Source of the DNA: Scleromitrula shiraiana
Taxonomy: Eukaryota > Ascomycota > Leotiomycetes > Helotiales > Sclerotiniaceae
Assembly: GCA_028455995.1 (NCBI GenBank)
Contig: JABELC010000001.1
Coordinates: 3,646,501 to 3,710,500 of the forward strand
DNA: 64,000 nt
Direction of reading: 5' to 3'
The notes beneath the pieces are model-generated. The model saw only the letters and a program-made list of their open reading frames with translations, searched no databases and had not been told where the DNA came from. The position numbers and the translations under genes were made by a program. The number at the start of each line of letters is the position of its first letter. Position 1 is the first letter of the stretch. Positions 13,734-25,835 of this stretch are shown here, piece by piece.

Positions 13734-15537
13734 TATCCCACGCCTGTTTTGCACTTTGGCGCACATATCCCCATATTTATAGCGCAATACACTTAGAATA
13801 TATATTCATTAATACAGTAGAAGGTCACAACAGCTGAGAGGGAATTCTTTTTCATTGTGGGGGGAGTTAAGGGCGACTTATTATATACAATCTTAAGATG
13901 AAAGTGGCATTATGGTTTCTTGGTGGCTGGTTTGTTAGAATGGAATACATTGGGAATAAGATACGATTGGTTTAATGTATGGCGATTTATATAGCATACC
14001 ACCTTGTGATAATACGAGATATTTAATACTTTATGAAGTTGCGTTTGGTAAAATCCACAGATGCGTCGAGAACAAAAGCAACCACGAGAATAGCTTAAAG
14101 TCAACAAATGCAAATTTGGTGATGATATATATCCTAAATATGAAAAAAATGTGTCATGAGGAAGCCAAGAAATGACCCGAAGCCTAACTTTGAGGCTATG
14201 TAAAAAAGTCAAACTGGAACACAAGAAACACGATGAGCGAACATTTCGTCAAGTAAAACCATACATCTCAATTCACTTTCCCGAATCTCAATGATTTCAT
14301 GATGTCACACAACGAGATGGATTAATTCGATATTTAACTTGTTGCCCTCTATTAATCCTCCATCCTACATCCAAATGCCAATCCAGACAACGAGGCAGAA
14401 CTTTATATCGTTTCGAAAAAATGATGTTATATTCCATCTACGCTCATCAATCTGTATGTCGATTTGGGTAGAAAGATATTTTGACGGCTTGGGATTCTAT
14501 TCGAGTCGTAATCTTCTACTGGCATATCCGACACGCGAAAATCGAATCCGCAGATAGAGAAGTCGTATATATAAATGTTGCGAATGGAGAGACACTCTGC
14601 TAGAAATAGGTATGTTATAGACTCGAGGCATTGATGACAGCAAACACAGGTCGATTGATTGAATATATAGTCGCGATTTTGGATGATCCGCATCTGCGGA
14701 TTCAGCAGAACGGTAGCGATGACTCTAAGTTTCGTAATACTTACACGACTAGTGGGGAAAGACCTGGAAGTTCCCTTCTTTGTGATTGAGTGATCAGAAG
14801 AAGATGCATTTTAGCAGGGGAAGAGATCAATCTGTTTAAATTTCTCAATTCGTATCGTGGAGTAAATATGGTCGGTATTGGATTTATCCGACATCTCACA
14901 CCGATGCCAAATTTGATAACTTTCAGATCAATTTCCAAGATCTTTTCTTCCGCCAGTCGAAGTACAAAGATATCAAGGATGCTAGTGCAGCTTTCAGTTA
15001 ATCTATCAATATAGAAGTCTGTTGCGTTGTCATATATGATTCGAATTGCCCCCCAATATTGGGTCTGCAGCGGTTTGCCTTTTTTTGATGCTCATTTACC
15101 TACCATCTCTGTTGTTAATTTGTCAATATCGTTTACCTCTGATGAATTGAAGTTAATTTGTTCTCTTTTCATGCCTTCCCGTACTTGCTTTTGATGGACT
15201 GTTTGTATTCTCAATATGATTTTACATAAGATCGATTGAATACTTCCACTTCTCTGGTTTCTCAAATCTTCAAAAACATATCAAAGAGCCCCTCGCGTTT
15301 TTACAAATGCAATAGATTGTGCTCGTATTGTTATAATACTATCCCACTAGCAGACCTGCCAAGCCATCATCGAGAAGTGGACCCTGTCTTTTATGATCCT
15401 CTAAATTTTCGTTCAGGGTCTGCGTAGCCTGTAAGTATGGTGAAGTGTCAGATAACGCTCCGGCCGGGCCTCAAGAATAGTCGTTACTTGCAGTACATGG
15501 GGTGCACAGATTGAATGACCTTTCAATAACGAGTAGG
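13734..15537. other. Intergenic region
   Basis: AT-rich sequence downstream of the GT2 gene. No reading frame here has a recognisable domain or consistent splice sites. I see no RNA gene. Confidence 0.55.
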
Positions 15538-15880
15538 TACCACCCCTGCCACATCCAATCCCACTACCACCCGCTGCCGCCGTGAGCAAGAGCGTATCGA
15601 TTACTTCAAATCCGAAATTGACAGCAATAAGACCAAACTAAAAGATGAGGATGAGAAATTAAAGATTGTTGAAAAGGCGCAAATACTCATTGGAAGGATC
15701 CAAATGCAAAGAAGGATATGAAATATTTGAAGGATAGGGATAGATTAGATAGTGAGGTCAGATAGTGTAGATGGAAGATCGACACCTTTAAGAGAATGAT
15801 TAAGAGTGCGCTAAAAGAGGACTCGGACACGACCACCATATTTCTGACTAGAGATGGGAGGCCTGTTGTTGGGGAACGAT
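15538..15880 (+). pseudogene. Decayed charged/coiled-coil gene fragment
   Basis: A Lys/Glu/Asp-rich frame (RREQERIDYFKSEIDSNK, then LKDEDEKLKIVEKAQ) runs into a stop near 15720. It continues in the next frame as DPNAKKDMKYLKDRDRLDSE, stops again near 15767, then reads on as FKRMIKSALKEDSD and LTRDGRPVVGER. The switch between frames without splice signals suggests a broken gene. I do not recognise the family; a coiled coil is likely from composition. It could be chance low-complexity coding. Confidence 0.35.
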
Positions 15881-16122
15881 GAGGCGGATTCGCGGATGAA
15901 TGGATGGATAGAGATAATCATTTGGCTCTTAGTACTTCACTAAATTGGCGTTCAAGTATTATTCACCTCCATCTTGGAATGAGTGTATCGTTTGTGGTAG
16001 GCGTTTAGATGTTCTGGGCGTTATTTCCGGTATTGGCTAGCAACGAGTATGCAGGTTTGGAATTCTTCTTGTTTTACATCAAAATTGTATGTAGTTGTAT
16101 GAGGCCCTACTCATTTCTGTAT

Positions 16123-17658
16123 TCACTTGATTACTGCTTTGACACATGAAGACTCTATCGCTACTTCTAAAATTTTAAAACGCTTCCCTTCATCTCCATA
16201 TATCCACCGCAATCTTAGACCTGCCTTCTCAAACAGATCGTTCCACTGTATCTCCGATCTTTCTTTGCCTGCACGCGTCAACATTGTGATATCTATCCAA
16301 GCATCATTAATATTTGCTCCACCTGGAGGAAGAACATCTTCTGCGATTAGAAGACGGGAACATGATGTCATCGCTGAGCGAATATTTCGGAGTATCTGGA
16401 GACAATCGTTGTCGGGCCATTCATGGAGACATCGGCAGATGTAGTAAATCAATGCACCTGTAGGGTAAGTTGATTTGTTAGCTCAGAGTGTCTTGAAATG
16501 AGTGATTACTTGAATGCATACCTTGAACTGGCTGTTCAGTAAAGAAGTCATAAGGCATCTTCTCTATTCCATGCAATTCTTCTTCATTCTCGCTCAACAC
16601 CTCCTCCCTATCCTGTAAGATCATTCTCCCTTTCGTATCCCCAGCTAACTTTCTAATACCCTCGATAGCATGACCTCGTCCACCGCCAATGTCTACGAGA
16701 AGAACAGTATCATCATTCGTTTCTACCTTCTGGTATTCTTCTAGAAAAGGGAAAATAGGATACAATTCAACAATTTTTGCCGAGTGCGTTTGATTGGCAT
16801 CAGTAAAAACTTTGAGCCTACTTGGGTATCGCGATAGATGTTCCGATATGGAAAGACCATTGGTGCGGTGTGCTAATGTGTAAGGATTGTCATGAATAGA
16901 TGAGGGTTCTTTGTAGCCATTTTCTTGAAAGTATTGGTTTAAGTAAGCCGTAGCCGGTGCAAATTCATCGTAGCTTTTTATTCTTCTCTTAGTATATGAA
17001 GCAATTTTACACACCCATATGACAGGCTGTATATCAAATAGAAGGAAACTCACAACGTTCGAAACGCCTGTCGGAGGCCTATTGATAAATACTTCAAGGA
17101 ATTTGGTGTATGGTGATAAACGTTTGTGATTTTCTCTCCAAAAAGTCGCGGAACTACTGGACGCATCAATCGAACTGAGCCAAAGTGTTCGTATCAGCTC
17201 AAATCACCCTGGTTGCTACTTGGATCGACATACTCAACAATTCCTTCTCGAATCCAGTCTTCTTAGCCAATTCATTGGCAGGTATTCCCTCTCCGTTAGT
17301 TGGAATAGCCTCAAAAATACCTCCCTCCAATAGGGCTCTCACACATCCGGAGTATGTAAACTATCAAGTCCTGAATTAATATTGTTTTCTTCTTAGTTGG
17401 AAAGTGAGAACCGACCTCTTCAAAGTGGCTCATTATATTGTTTGCAGGACCATAGACTGCACACTTCATCTTATTAACAGAAATCATTAATTCCAGATGA
17501 GATTGTTTAACTTCCCCATGTTGAACCGATTTTTCAAACGATTCATACTTTTCGCATGTATCAATGTATTTAGCGACGGTAGAATTGAGCTCTACTAGAT
17601 TGGCTCTTATTGCTTTGTTTCGTTGAGATAATGATTGATTCATCGTTGAGGGATTCAT
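16123..17658 (-). CDS. S-adenosylmethionine-dependent O-methyltransferase (plant/fungal OMT family 2 type)
   Basis: Transfers methyl from SAM to a hydroxyl of a small molecule, typically a phenolic or polyketide. Five exons join in frame: N-terminal dimerisation and winged-helix part (CVRALLEGGIFEAIP, NELAKKTGFEKELL), then RLMRPVVPRLFGEK, the substrate-side motif YDEFAPATAYLNQYF, SAM motif I VDIGGGRGHAIEG, a following acidic loop MILQDREEV, and the catalytic histidine in CRCLHEWPDNDC. It ends with a normal stop at 16123-16125. The first donor (GTCGGT) is weak, but the exon junction EEF-TYSGCVRALL is well behaved. It lies head-to-head with a LaeA-like methyltransferase about 1.05 kb away, which may share its promoter region. 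No backbone synthase is nearby, so the substrate is unknown. Confidence 0.88.
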
Positions 17659-18711
17659 TTATGATTGTAATGATTTTTCGATTTTAGGTCAAGAGAAGTA
17701 GGGGGACGGCTCGTTAGGCTTTATATTTTGGTGAACTGAGTGTTGTATCAATTTAGCAACCTGTCAAGACTTCATATGAATCAAATACGTTCCTACTTCG
17801 TATCCAGAATCGTTAGTTATATACTTGCCTAGTTGGATAAATTAATGATATTATTTATAACTTTCAGTTGAAAGGAAAGATCGAACTCAGGACTACCCCT
17901 TTTGTCAATATATCCGTCTTGCTCCTACTAAATCCTGTCAATCGACATCTCCGAGTTTGATTTTTTTGGTATACATTTACATTAACTTCAGACTAACATT
18001 AAATACTATGTAAGAATAATTGAAAGGAGCTACCTACGTAGTAAATATGTACCTGGGCAGGAACGAACCCCTCTCAGTACAATATATGAAAGTAAAGAGA
18101 CACCGATGAGACACGCATATCATTCTACAAGACCATCTGTTTTAGTTCCAAACACAATTGTTCATTTTTGAGGGAAACTGTTCCTCTTTTTCCAGGGATC
18201 TATTTCGAGAGTACAGAATCCGGGGTATGGAGTGATCCATAATGTTATGTTATGCAGGTTGGGATTGAAAACCCACCAAGACGTAAACATAACTTTATAC
18301 TGATCAATACAATTTTACCGGGACTTGCAATACATGGAACTTGTTCTTGACTTCAGACATGATCACACTACTGCTCCACATGAGTTGCAAAAGTCAATGG
18401 ATAGAGAATCAACCTTAAAGTCTACCACTAGATAGTACACGCTACGCCAAATGTAGATAAGTGATTAATGATCTCTTGACCCGGACAATTCCCATATACC
18501 ACATCAAGTGAAAATACTACTACTTGCACCTGCCACAAGTTTCCCTACACATGATGATATTCTTCACCGTTCTACTCGTAGTATATATGAATTTCATTCG
18601 AACAAAGATAGACAGTAACTCACAACTTTCCGGTATTCCAGATATGTCACCATGATATATCATATAACAGTATTTATCAAACGTTTCAAAGAATAGTACT
18701 ACATAGCAGAA
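17659..18711. other. Divergent intergenic region between two methyltransferase genes
   Basis: About 1.05 kb containing the start sides of the OMT and the LaeA-like gene. Two tRNA-B-box-like strings (near 17885 and 18065, minus strand) lack a foldable cloverleaf. Nothing else is identifiable. Confidence 0.5.
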
Positions 18712-20223
18712 ATGGAAGACCAAACAGAAGATCAAACGGACGCGGATAATACCACAACTCTCCAAGATATGAGGGTTACCGAAGCTCTCAGCCCAACAAC
18801 AAATACCGACCCATCTACCCATGTACGTACTTCCCTCCCTCATATCTCGAAATTGAAGAGTCAATTCCAACAAAATTGGGTTATTAAAACTATCTAGGCG
18901 GAGACCAATACCCCAATTACTGTGGAAGACGATGAAGTGGAGGGTACAGATTCTGCATTTGACGACTCTTTCAACGAAAGCGAAACTACATCATTAACAG
19001 ATGCTCAAACGAAATTTGTGGAGGAGAATGGGAGAACATATCATATTTTTGGATCTACAGAATACTGGGGTTCGAATGATGCAGAGGCGATGAGACAAGA
19101 GAAGATTAGGTATGTTGTCTCTAGTTATTTAATGTTCAGATTGAATTACCTTTTGAATTTCTTTCCTGATCCTGATTGAATTGGGAAAACATATAGTCAT
19201 AAATTCTTTAAACTCGCTTTGAAGTCTAAGCACTTTATCGCTCCTGTAAAAAATCCAGAGGTATGGGAAATACATATCACTATGCATATCTTGAAAGCAA
19301 AACATAGAATGCTAAGACGACAACAGAGAATTATCGACATTGGAACTGGAACGGGAAACTGGGTGATGTAAGTTTCGTCTGCTTATTGAGAAAAGATTCC
19401 CTAACCAACATCAAAATACTAGAGATGTAGCCGATAATTATCCTGGAGCAATAGTGAAGGGGATGGACGTCTCTCCAATCCAACCAGAGTGGCTTCCGCC
19501 AAATACAATTTTCGAAATCGACGACTTCAATCTTCCCTGGGAAAGAGAAAATAAATACGACCTAATTCATTCCCGAGAACTTCTCGGATCCGTAGTCTCC
19601 TGGTCGACTTTCTTCTCGGAAGCATTCAAAGCTTTGAAACCAGGTGGATGGATGGATTGTGCAGAACCTAGTATCCATTTTATGAGCAAATTCACGGAAC
19701 CTAAAGATACGGATCCTCATGTAGTTTGGATGAAGATGTTTAAAAAGGTTGGTGATGAAGTGACTGGAATGACATATGAAGTGGCGCAGAATCTGAAGAC
19801 TTGGATGATAGACGCGGGCTTTGTCGACGTCAGAGAGATAGTGGTGCAGGCTCCAGTTGGCAGCTGGCCTGAGGATGATGATGATAAGATTTTGGGCACT
19901 ATCAATCAAATCAGGTTATTCTCGGGCATGCGGAATTATACTGAAAGAAGATTGAGAAATTCTCTGGGTGTGAGTTGTGGTCCTTGCCGTTTCTTTTGTT
20001 TTTGATTTCCTAGAAAGTAATTGATTTGTATGTGATTACTAATGAACAATGTAGTGGGATGAACATCTTATCACAGTTTTTGTTAACGAATGCAAAAGTT
20101 GGGTGAGCAACACGCCTCTTCGTGCTGTTCAACCTATGTGAGAAAATCCTTTCTTGAGTGAAAATTACTCCTCACTGACCGGATTTCAGATATTTCGTCT
20201 GTGGACAGAAGCCCACAGATTAA
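18712..20223 (+). CDS. LaeA-type SAM-dependent methyltransferase
   Basis: Class I methyltransferase of the fungal LaeA/LAE-like (TAM-type) group; relatives act as regulators or small-molecule methyltransferases, and substrates are mostly unknown. Seven exons can be joined. The acidic N-terminus (MEDQTEDQTDADNTTT and FDDSFNESETTS) precedes the core: GRTYHIFGSTEYWGSND, SAM motif I IIDIGTGTGNWVIDVAD, the family hallmark SPIQPEWLPPNTIFEIDD, then IHSRELLGSVVSW and LKPGGWMDC. The end needs two small exons: a GTGAGT donor after RNSLG, then WDEHLITVFVNECKSWV, then YFVCGQKPTD and TAA at 20221-20223. All junctions are frame-consistent, so the gene appears intact. LaeA-like copies are numerous in this group, so this need not be the global regulator itself. 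Confidence 0.88.
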
Positions 20224-20891
20224 ATTTATATCGTTGTGCCTAATCATTGTACTTAACTATTGTATTCAAGGTATCAAACTAAAGATACAATGGGTTCTGG
20301 ATAATGAATGGGGGCTGGTTCTAAAACTGGAGCATTTGGGATGGTTGTTTAAAATTGGGATTGGGATTGGCGTTGAAAAATCTTGAGATAAAGCAATCAG
20401 CGGCAGGAGAATGGAGCAACCCTGGGTATACTTTCAACTATTGTATTATAACAATCAGCAAGTTCGACAAAAATAATAGCTATCTTTTAGAACTGGAATT
20501 CATACCGAACCAGATTGAATCAACCCTATCCTCTTCTACCCGGGAGCTGTACTCTAGAAGACTGTTGATGTTCTACTTACTATCAGGGTTCAGTTTCACA
20601 AACGAATTAGACGTGTAAATTGCAATGAAATTAATAGCTTGCATATTGAAATAACTATGTGATGGATATCTAAAATTCGAAACCGCTGAGAAATGTTCAA
20701 CCATGAATGGATGAACTTGATACCAAGATCGTGTCCCCATCTCATTCCAGTTCATCCCAGCCTATAAACACAAATGTGAACCGTCCTTTCCACCCTCCCA
20801 AGTAAAAGCAGAACGACCTTGGGGTCAAATTCTTCGTAGTCATAACAAAGAAATCGTAACATAACACTCAATATAAACTATTTTCTTCCAG

Positions 20892-20919
20892 CCCATACCC
20901 ATACCCATACCCATACCTC
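20892..20919. repeat. Short tandem repeat (CCCATA)4
   Basis: Four clean copies of CCCATA directly downstream of the broken frame at 20935-21430. No function inferred. Confidence 0.8.
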
Positions 20920-20934
20920 TCAACCAACCATCCC

Positions 20935-21430
20935 TCAAACCTGTGCCTCGTTCCCGTGATATGCGCCCCCATAACTACTGTCGTATTGACCTTGGCACTG
21001 GTCTTGATAATGACTTTGGGGTTCGCCAGTAACGGCTACTGGTACACTCTCATATCTTCCACTTTTGCCACCCTTTCCTGTCGCTTCCCTTACCATCTCC
21101 CCGATAAAAGTAAAAATATTCAAAGCCTCGATTATCGCCTTGATTCCTATAAAGCGTATATGTCTAGCCTCCATAACGAAAGACATTATCGGCAATCCAA
21201 GACGATTTTACAAGAGTAAAGACGAGGATGGGAGAAAGAAGAAAACTATAGATATAGGACTAGTCATCTTGAAGCTGGGACGCGTTCTTATAAGGTTCCA
21301 CATCGAGCTTGACAGGAATACATCCCCTGCCCAAAAAGTCCACGACAGGAGGACAAAAGGACATGGTTTAAACAGTACAATTGGCCCCGACCCAATAACT
21401 GTTGCTATGTTGAGTAAGGGCTGCTACTGG
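20935..21430 (-). pseudogene. Interrupted membrane-protein frame
   Basis: On the minus strand one frame shows hydrophobic, Trp-rich segments (PLLNIATVIGSGPIVLF; FVLLSWTFWAGDVFLSSSMW; ISIVFFFLPSSSLLL). It hits TAA at 21210-21208 and continues in the same frame as NRLGLPIMSFVMEARHIRF, then IKAIIEALNIFTFIGEMVRE and a Gln/Tyr/Gly-rich tail ending at 20935. No intron with normal GT/AG signals and correct phase removes the stop. The likely upstream acceptor (CAGTAG, ~21430) has no convincing first exon. It may be a pseudogene, or a gene whose intron I cannot place. Fungal MARVEL-like proteins have similar architecture, but I see no diagnostic motif. Confidence 0.35.
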
Positions 21431-22313
21431 CTGTGCAAATGAATGGATCTCCTCGATTAAAAATGGCGGCATCAAAGATAATATACCGAATCGGGATAAC
21501 TGTGCGATGATGATATGATTGGTGTCAATTAAGCTCTTATGGAGATGGGATGGAGCTATCAAAACGAATTGTCTGTGCAGGATTGGAGTTCTCACTCAGC
21601 CTTCAGCCTTGCCCACTAGGGTTTTATTGAAGTCTCACCGTTGTTTAACAATGAGAAGAAATACTTTTTGAAGATCGCAATGGTAAAATCCTACATACAT
21701 CATACCAAGAGGTTTTTCGGTTATCTCTCATGTCTTCTATATCAGGAACATGCTACTCATCCGCAGCGGGAAATCACCGTTTCCCGTATAGCTTTCCTTT
21801 TATGGTATTCATGGTGTTCGAAACTTTAGTTACATGTAATTTTTTCAGCTCGCAGGCTTATACCCAACACCTATTGTTTTATGTGTAAGTCGGTATTGAA
21901 TCTGCATACTGTAAATACTTTGAGAACGAGAGAATAATTTAACATAGTCATTCATCTCATGGCCCTGTTCTCGAGGCCGTTCCTAAAGTCCATCTCCACC
22001 ATGTAATAATGCCTTGAAGGAAGCCTGAAAATACTATGGGGGCCGAAAATATCCATCAGATTTCCACAATTATGGAGTAAATTTCAATTGATTTTCCAAC
22101 AATGCAAGACTGCATTTAGCAGAAACTATCTCGTTAATCTTCATAGTTCGAGATTTGGGGCTGAAATCGGCCGAAAATCCAGATATGGCATTCAACAAAA
22201 ATTGGTTGTCGTACAATTATCATGGTTCATTAGCAAACTAATCATAGACGCCCAAAGATGGAAATCTGTCATTGATTAGAACTCTGGTATATTCGCAATC
22301 TTCATCTCCTCTA

Positions 22314-24079
22314 TCAGGCCAATTCCATCAACTTTCCGTGTGTCCAATCTCCGCATTCTGTAATAACTCGCTTGTTCGTATCTGCTAGCTCCTGATCTAT
22401 GAGATCTTTTTTGATTGTCAGAATGTGGGCAAGCGGGGCAGCTTGCCTGATACCCAGAACCTCAGCAATAACCTTTAATCTACCGGCTACCCAATTGCAC
22501 ATCACATCTGACACCATAGCCGTACAAGCGGCAGTATACAAAGGCCACAGCAGTAGGTTACCACTGACTGCCTTCGAAGTCTCCAGCGTAGTCTCATGGC
22601 CTTCTTTGTATCCAAGAAAGAATGGGACACTAGCACATATATCGTGTGCATTTTGGATGATTATCGCACTTGAAGAATCCACTTGTGTGTAAGAAAACCC
22701 AAACTTGTTGCACTCCGGATTGAATAGTTCTGGACGAGTAACTTTCAAATACAAGAGCTGCACAATGACGATCTCATTGATCAAGATTCGGAGGCATCTA
22801 CAATGATTCCACAAGGTTGCTGCCCATAAATTATCGTAGATATGATAATGATCCGAGAAAACATGATTAGACTCTTGTTGCAGGTTGGCCGTCCTGTAAA
22901 ACATACTTTGAGGCTGATAGGATGCCCATTCGACAAATTTTGCATCTATTGCGAGAGCTGCAGGAACTATGGTTTCAGCATTGCTATAATCGTAAAAAGA
23001 ACTCATTGTTGCGCGCAGATTGCAGAATTCCATGACAAGCTCAGCCAGCTTTGAAGCATGCATCTCACTAGGGGATTGAAATTGAATGACAAAGTTTGAC
23101 CATTCTTGGATAAATTCAGGAATGGCAACATGACGTTGTACACTATTAGTTATCTGCTCCAACGTCAGTAAGGGTGCTCTGTTTGACCGGAATAAACGAA
23201 CCATTTGGGCTCTTAGATGTGTAAATAAACTCCTACCAATCGGTGTTTCAAGGCATTGTTTCCCTCGAAGTCGCAGCAAAGACGAAGCTCCAACAATGTG
23301 CTTTGTCCAAGAGGCCATTGATTGAGGACCACTGCAAGTATTTGTCTTTCACGACATTAGTGTGATACAAATCTTCCTAATTGTTTAACTCACCTCATAA
23401 AGTCCCAAAAGCATGACCGTTACCAGAGTTTGATCTGCTTTTGCTTCCTCTTCATTCCTCAAACGCGAAACGACAAGTCTCAAAGCCGAGTTATATTTCT
23501 TACTTGCTTGGTGCCTCATGTCGGATGACTTCCAGAAATTTGCAAGGCCAACCATCCCTAGCGATTCGATACTATCTGCCAACGCGGGACCAATAATTTC
23601 GTTGCCATAGATGTCAAGGAGATATTGAAAGCTTCCACTGGTGGAGGTATCTTCCAATACATAATTACGGAAAAAATAGCAAGTTGCTTGCTCCTCCGCT
23701 GATGTAGAGAGCTCGAGGAAAATCGAAGGCGTCGTAACGACAAGGTCCGTTGACGTGGTTAACTGGGGATCAATAGGGATCTCTTGTGATTTGTTCAAAG
23801 CTCTAGTCTTCCGTCTCGGGAAGACTGCACGTGATTCATTCGAAGTTTGGCTCTTAGAGGTATAATATTTTGTTTGATCTCTAAACATCATATCAGATTC
23901 ACTTCTATATCCTGTGCAATGCCGGCCTGCGCGGATGCACTGTGAACAGGATGGGGTCAAGGTATCGCACTATTGTAATCAGTAAATTTAATGTGACTTT
24001 CGACGCTTCCATTTCTTACTTTGGTCCTTCTCACTCTGCATTCAGCGCAAGCCTTGCTGGGTTTACCACAGAACACCAT
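22314..24079 (-). CDS. Zn2Cys6 transcription factor with fungal-specific regulator domain
   Basis: Nuclear DNA-binding regulator. Exon 1 begins at ATG 24079 with MVFCGKPSKACAECRVRRTK and ends at a GTAAGA donor. The second exon continues CDTLTPSCSQCIRAGRHC, completing the six-cysteine zinc cluster C-x2-C-x6-C-x6-C-x2-C-x6-C. The second intron (about 23396-23348) is resolved with a GTGAGT donor and a GAAAG acceptor after a CTAAT branch site; the later CAG acceptor would put the frame out. The remaining exon carries the Fungal_trans_2-type middle region (SWTKHIVGASSLLRLRG, PIGRSLFTHLRAQMVRLF) and ends CGDWTHGKLMELA. The frame is intact. Its target genes are unknown; proximity to the two methyltransferases makes them candidates but not more. 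Confidence 0.9.
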
Positions 24080-25047
24080 TTTCGCGGAACTGATATATGA
24101 GATCGATAATCAAATATGGATTTGATATCAACACGATATATATATATAAACCAGAAGATTGAAAAGTCCTAAGGATGCTCGTATCCAGTATAGTAGATAG
24201 TTATGAGCTATCCGAAATCACCCCCAATATCTTTAGAAAAGGGATGATTATGTCAGGGTGAAAACAAGCTTTTCATGCATCTTGGCTACTAAGCAAGTGT
24301 GTAACCAAGATCTCGGAATCAGATGTCGTATGAAATTGAGAACATATCAGTTGGGCTGTGTAACAGTGATCGTGGCTGTGGAGGATCTTTCTGTGTAATG
24401 CACATAATAAAAGCCGTCAGATCGTCCAGTTGCTTCGGCAGCCCCGCCATGACCCCGCATTAACATTATGTAACTATAAACTATTCCAATTTGGGTATGC
24501 TCAGCGTAGCGTGAATGAGTACGAAATAAGCGATATTTCAGCTGTCACCTGGCAATCCCGGCTTCATTGTCCAAGCTCGAAGATGGCGAGGACAATCTAG
24601 TCCATCATAATATAGAGGTTGCATTGGTCAAATGTTGCACATTACAAATCTCATCCGCTCGATAAGATCCATCAATCATTCCCGTATTAAATCAATACCC
24701 ATGGTATTTCTGTTGTCAGCAAATATCATTTTTGTATTTGTCCTGTGAGTACGTAAGACTGTTCAATCGTTTCCATTCCTTCATACTTCGGCAACTTGTA
24801 TACCTGATTCAGTGATATTTATACTTCATTCTTGCAAGATCTATTCGCAGTAATGTTTTTGGTTTTCCTTGAACGTGGGACACAGGAACACTGGGCCCGA
24901 GGATGCTCTTCATCATCTTCAGTCTTCGGACTATAAAGACATTTCACCCGGAAACCATACTTATCCCAACACTACTTCCTTCTGTTACTTGCTAGGATTG
25001 GTATATTTAACTACACAATATCTCCCTTGTTCAAACTACCTCTCATA
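24080..25047. other. Intergenic region
   Basis: Promoter side of the Zn2Cys6 gene, including an ATATATATA tract near 24133, followed by sequence leading into the DUF7702-like pseudogene. No gene seen. Confidence 0.5.
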
Positions 25048-25835
25048 ATGGTATCAACTAAAGAAGACATCGCGTGTGCTGAGATTGTTGCATATGCCAT
25101 TGCTTAATCGATTGCTATATTTGTGATTCTCTCACAAGGATTTCAGAAGAAGATTGACTGGATATATCTGAGATTATTCTCCGCTATTCGAATCGCTGGT
25201 GCTACATACAAATTCTGAAGCATACACAATCCTGATAACTCCAATGATGCTAAATGAGCAATCATACTACAGCCGGTGGGATTAACGCTTCTATTTATGG
25301 CTCCTTACGGGTCATTGATGGGAACGTGAGATTTAACATAAGTAACAGAAACCATTTAATCTATGGATACAATGGTTATCACAAATCACGTCCGACGACC
25401 TCAACATCCAAAAGAAGCCGTCTCATTCAATTTATGTACCCCCCCCACAGCACTTGCCGTTATGCTTTGTGTTGTTGGCGGCATTCGAGAATTCGACGAT
25501 TCCCCATCCAAACTCTCTTCCAACAACACATATACCAAAGCTGGCATTGCTATATACATCATTGTACATTTTTCAAATTTGTCTGGTAATTGTTACTTTA
25601 AAGGGTTTTCACAACGTTCCTGAAGGGAATGCACGTATGTGTTGGGCCGTGGTAGTTGCAAATTCTTTTTTTTGCTGCGAGATTACTCTATAATAACATA
25701 GCAGCTTGCACTAGCGTGAATACGTTCTCTGTGGTAAATGGCTCGACAGAAGTCAGCGTATGTCTGGCTGTCGTCGAAGAATATATCGTTGTGGTGATGT
25801 ACTTACTTACTGGATTGAGATCACCGAAACTTTAG
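25048..25835 (+). pseudogene. Pseudogene of a DUF7702-like fungal integral membrane protein
   Basis: Fragments in several frames line up with a seven-helix fungal membrane family: start MVSTKEDIACAEIVAYAIA, stop, then IAIFVILSQGFQKKIDWIYL and LFSAIRIAGATYKF, stop, then LQPVGLTLLFMAPYGSLMG, two stops, then TALAVMLCVVGGIREFD and YTKAGIAIYIIVHF. A frame change leads to ARMCWAVVVANSFFC, and the end is LAVVEEYIVVVMYLLTGL with stop at 25833-25835. At least five in-frame stops (TAA/TGA) and two frame changes show it is dead. The TAA/TGA type is compatible with C-to-T changes of CAA/CGA, as RIP makes, but indels are present as well. Family assignment is from the order of motifs, recalled rather than searched. 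Confidence 0.7.

Larger units (their letters stand above)
20224..22313. other. Mostly non-coding interval around the broken frame
   Basis: Outside 20935-21430 I find no supported gene between the LaeA-like gene and the transcription factor. The plus-strand open frame at 21065-21442 is antisense to the hydrophobic frame and has no features of its own. Confidence 0.5.

Noticed and set aside
16123..17658. O-methyltransferase as a pseudogene because of apparent frame breaks
   Set aside because: All breaks coincide with splice sites; five exons join in frame.
17870..17950. Possible tRNA or SINE on the minus strand (GAGTTCGATC box)
   Set aside because: The T-arm stem does not pair and no matching acceptor or D-arm can be drawn.
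18040..18090. Second B-box-like string (GGGGTTCGTTCC)
   Set aside because: One mismatch in the core box and no cloverleaf.
21065..21442. Plus-strand 125-codon open frame
   Set aside because: It lies opposite the hydrophobic minus-strand frame and shows no motif; reads as an antisense shadow.
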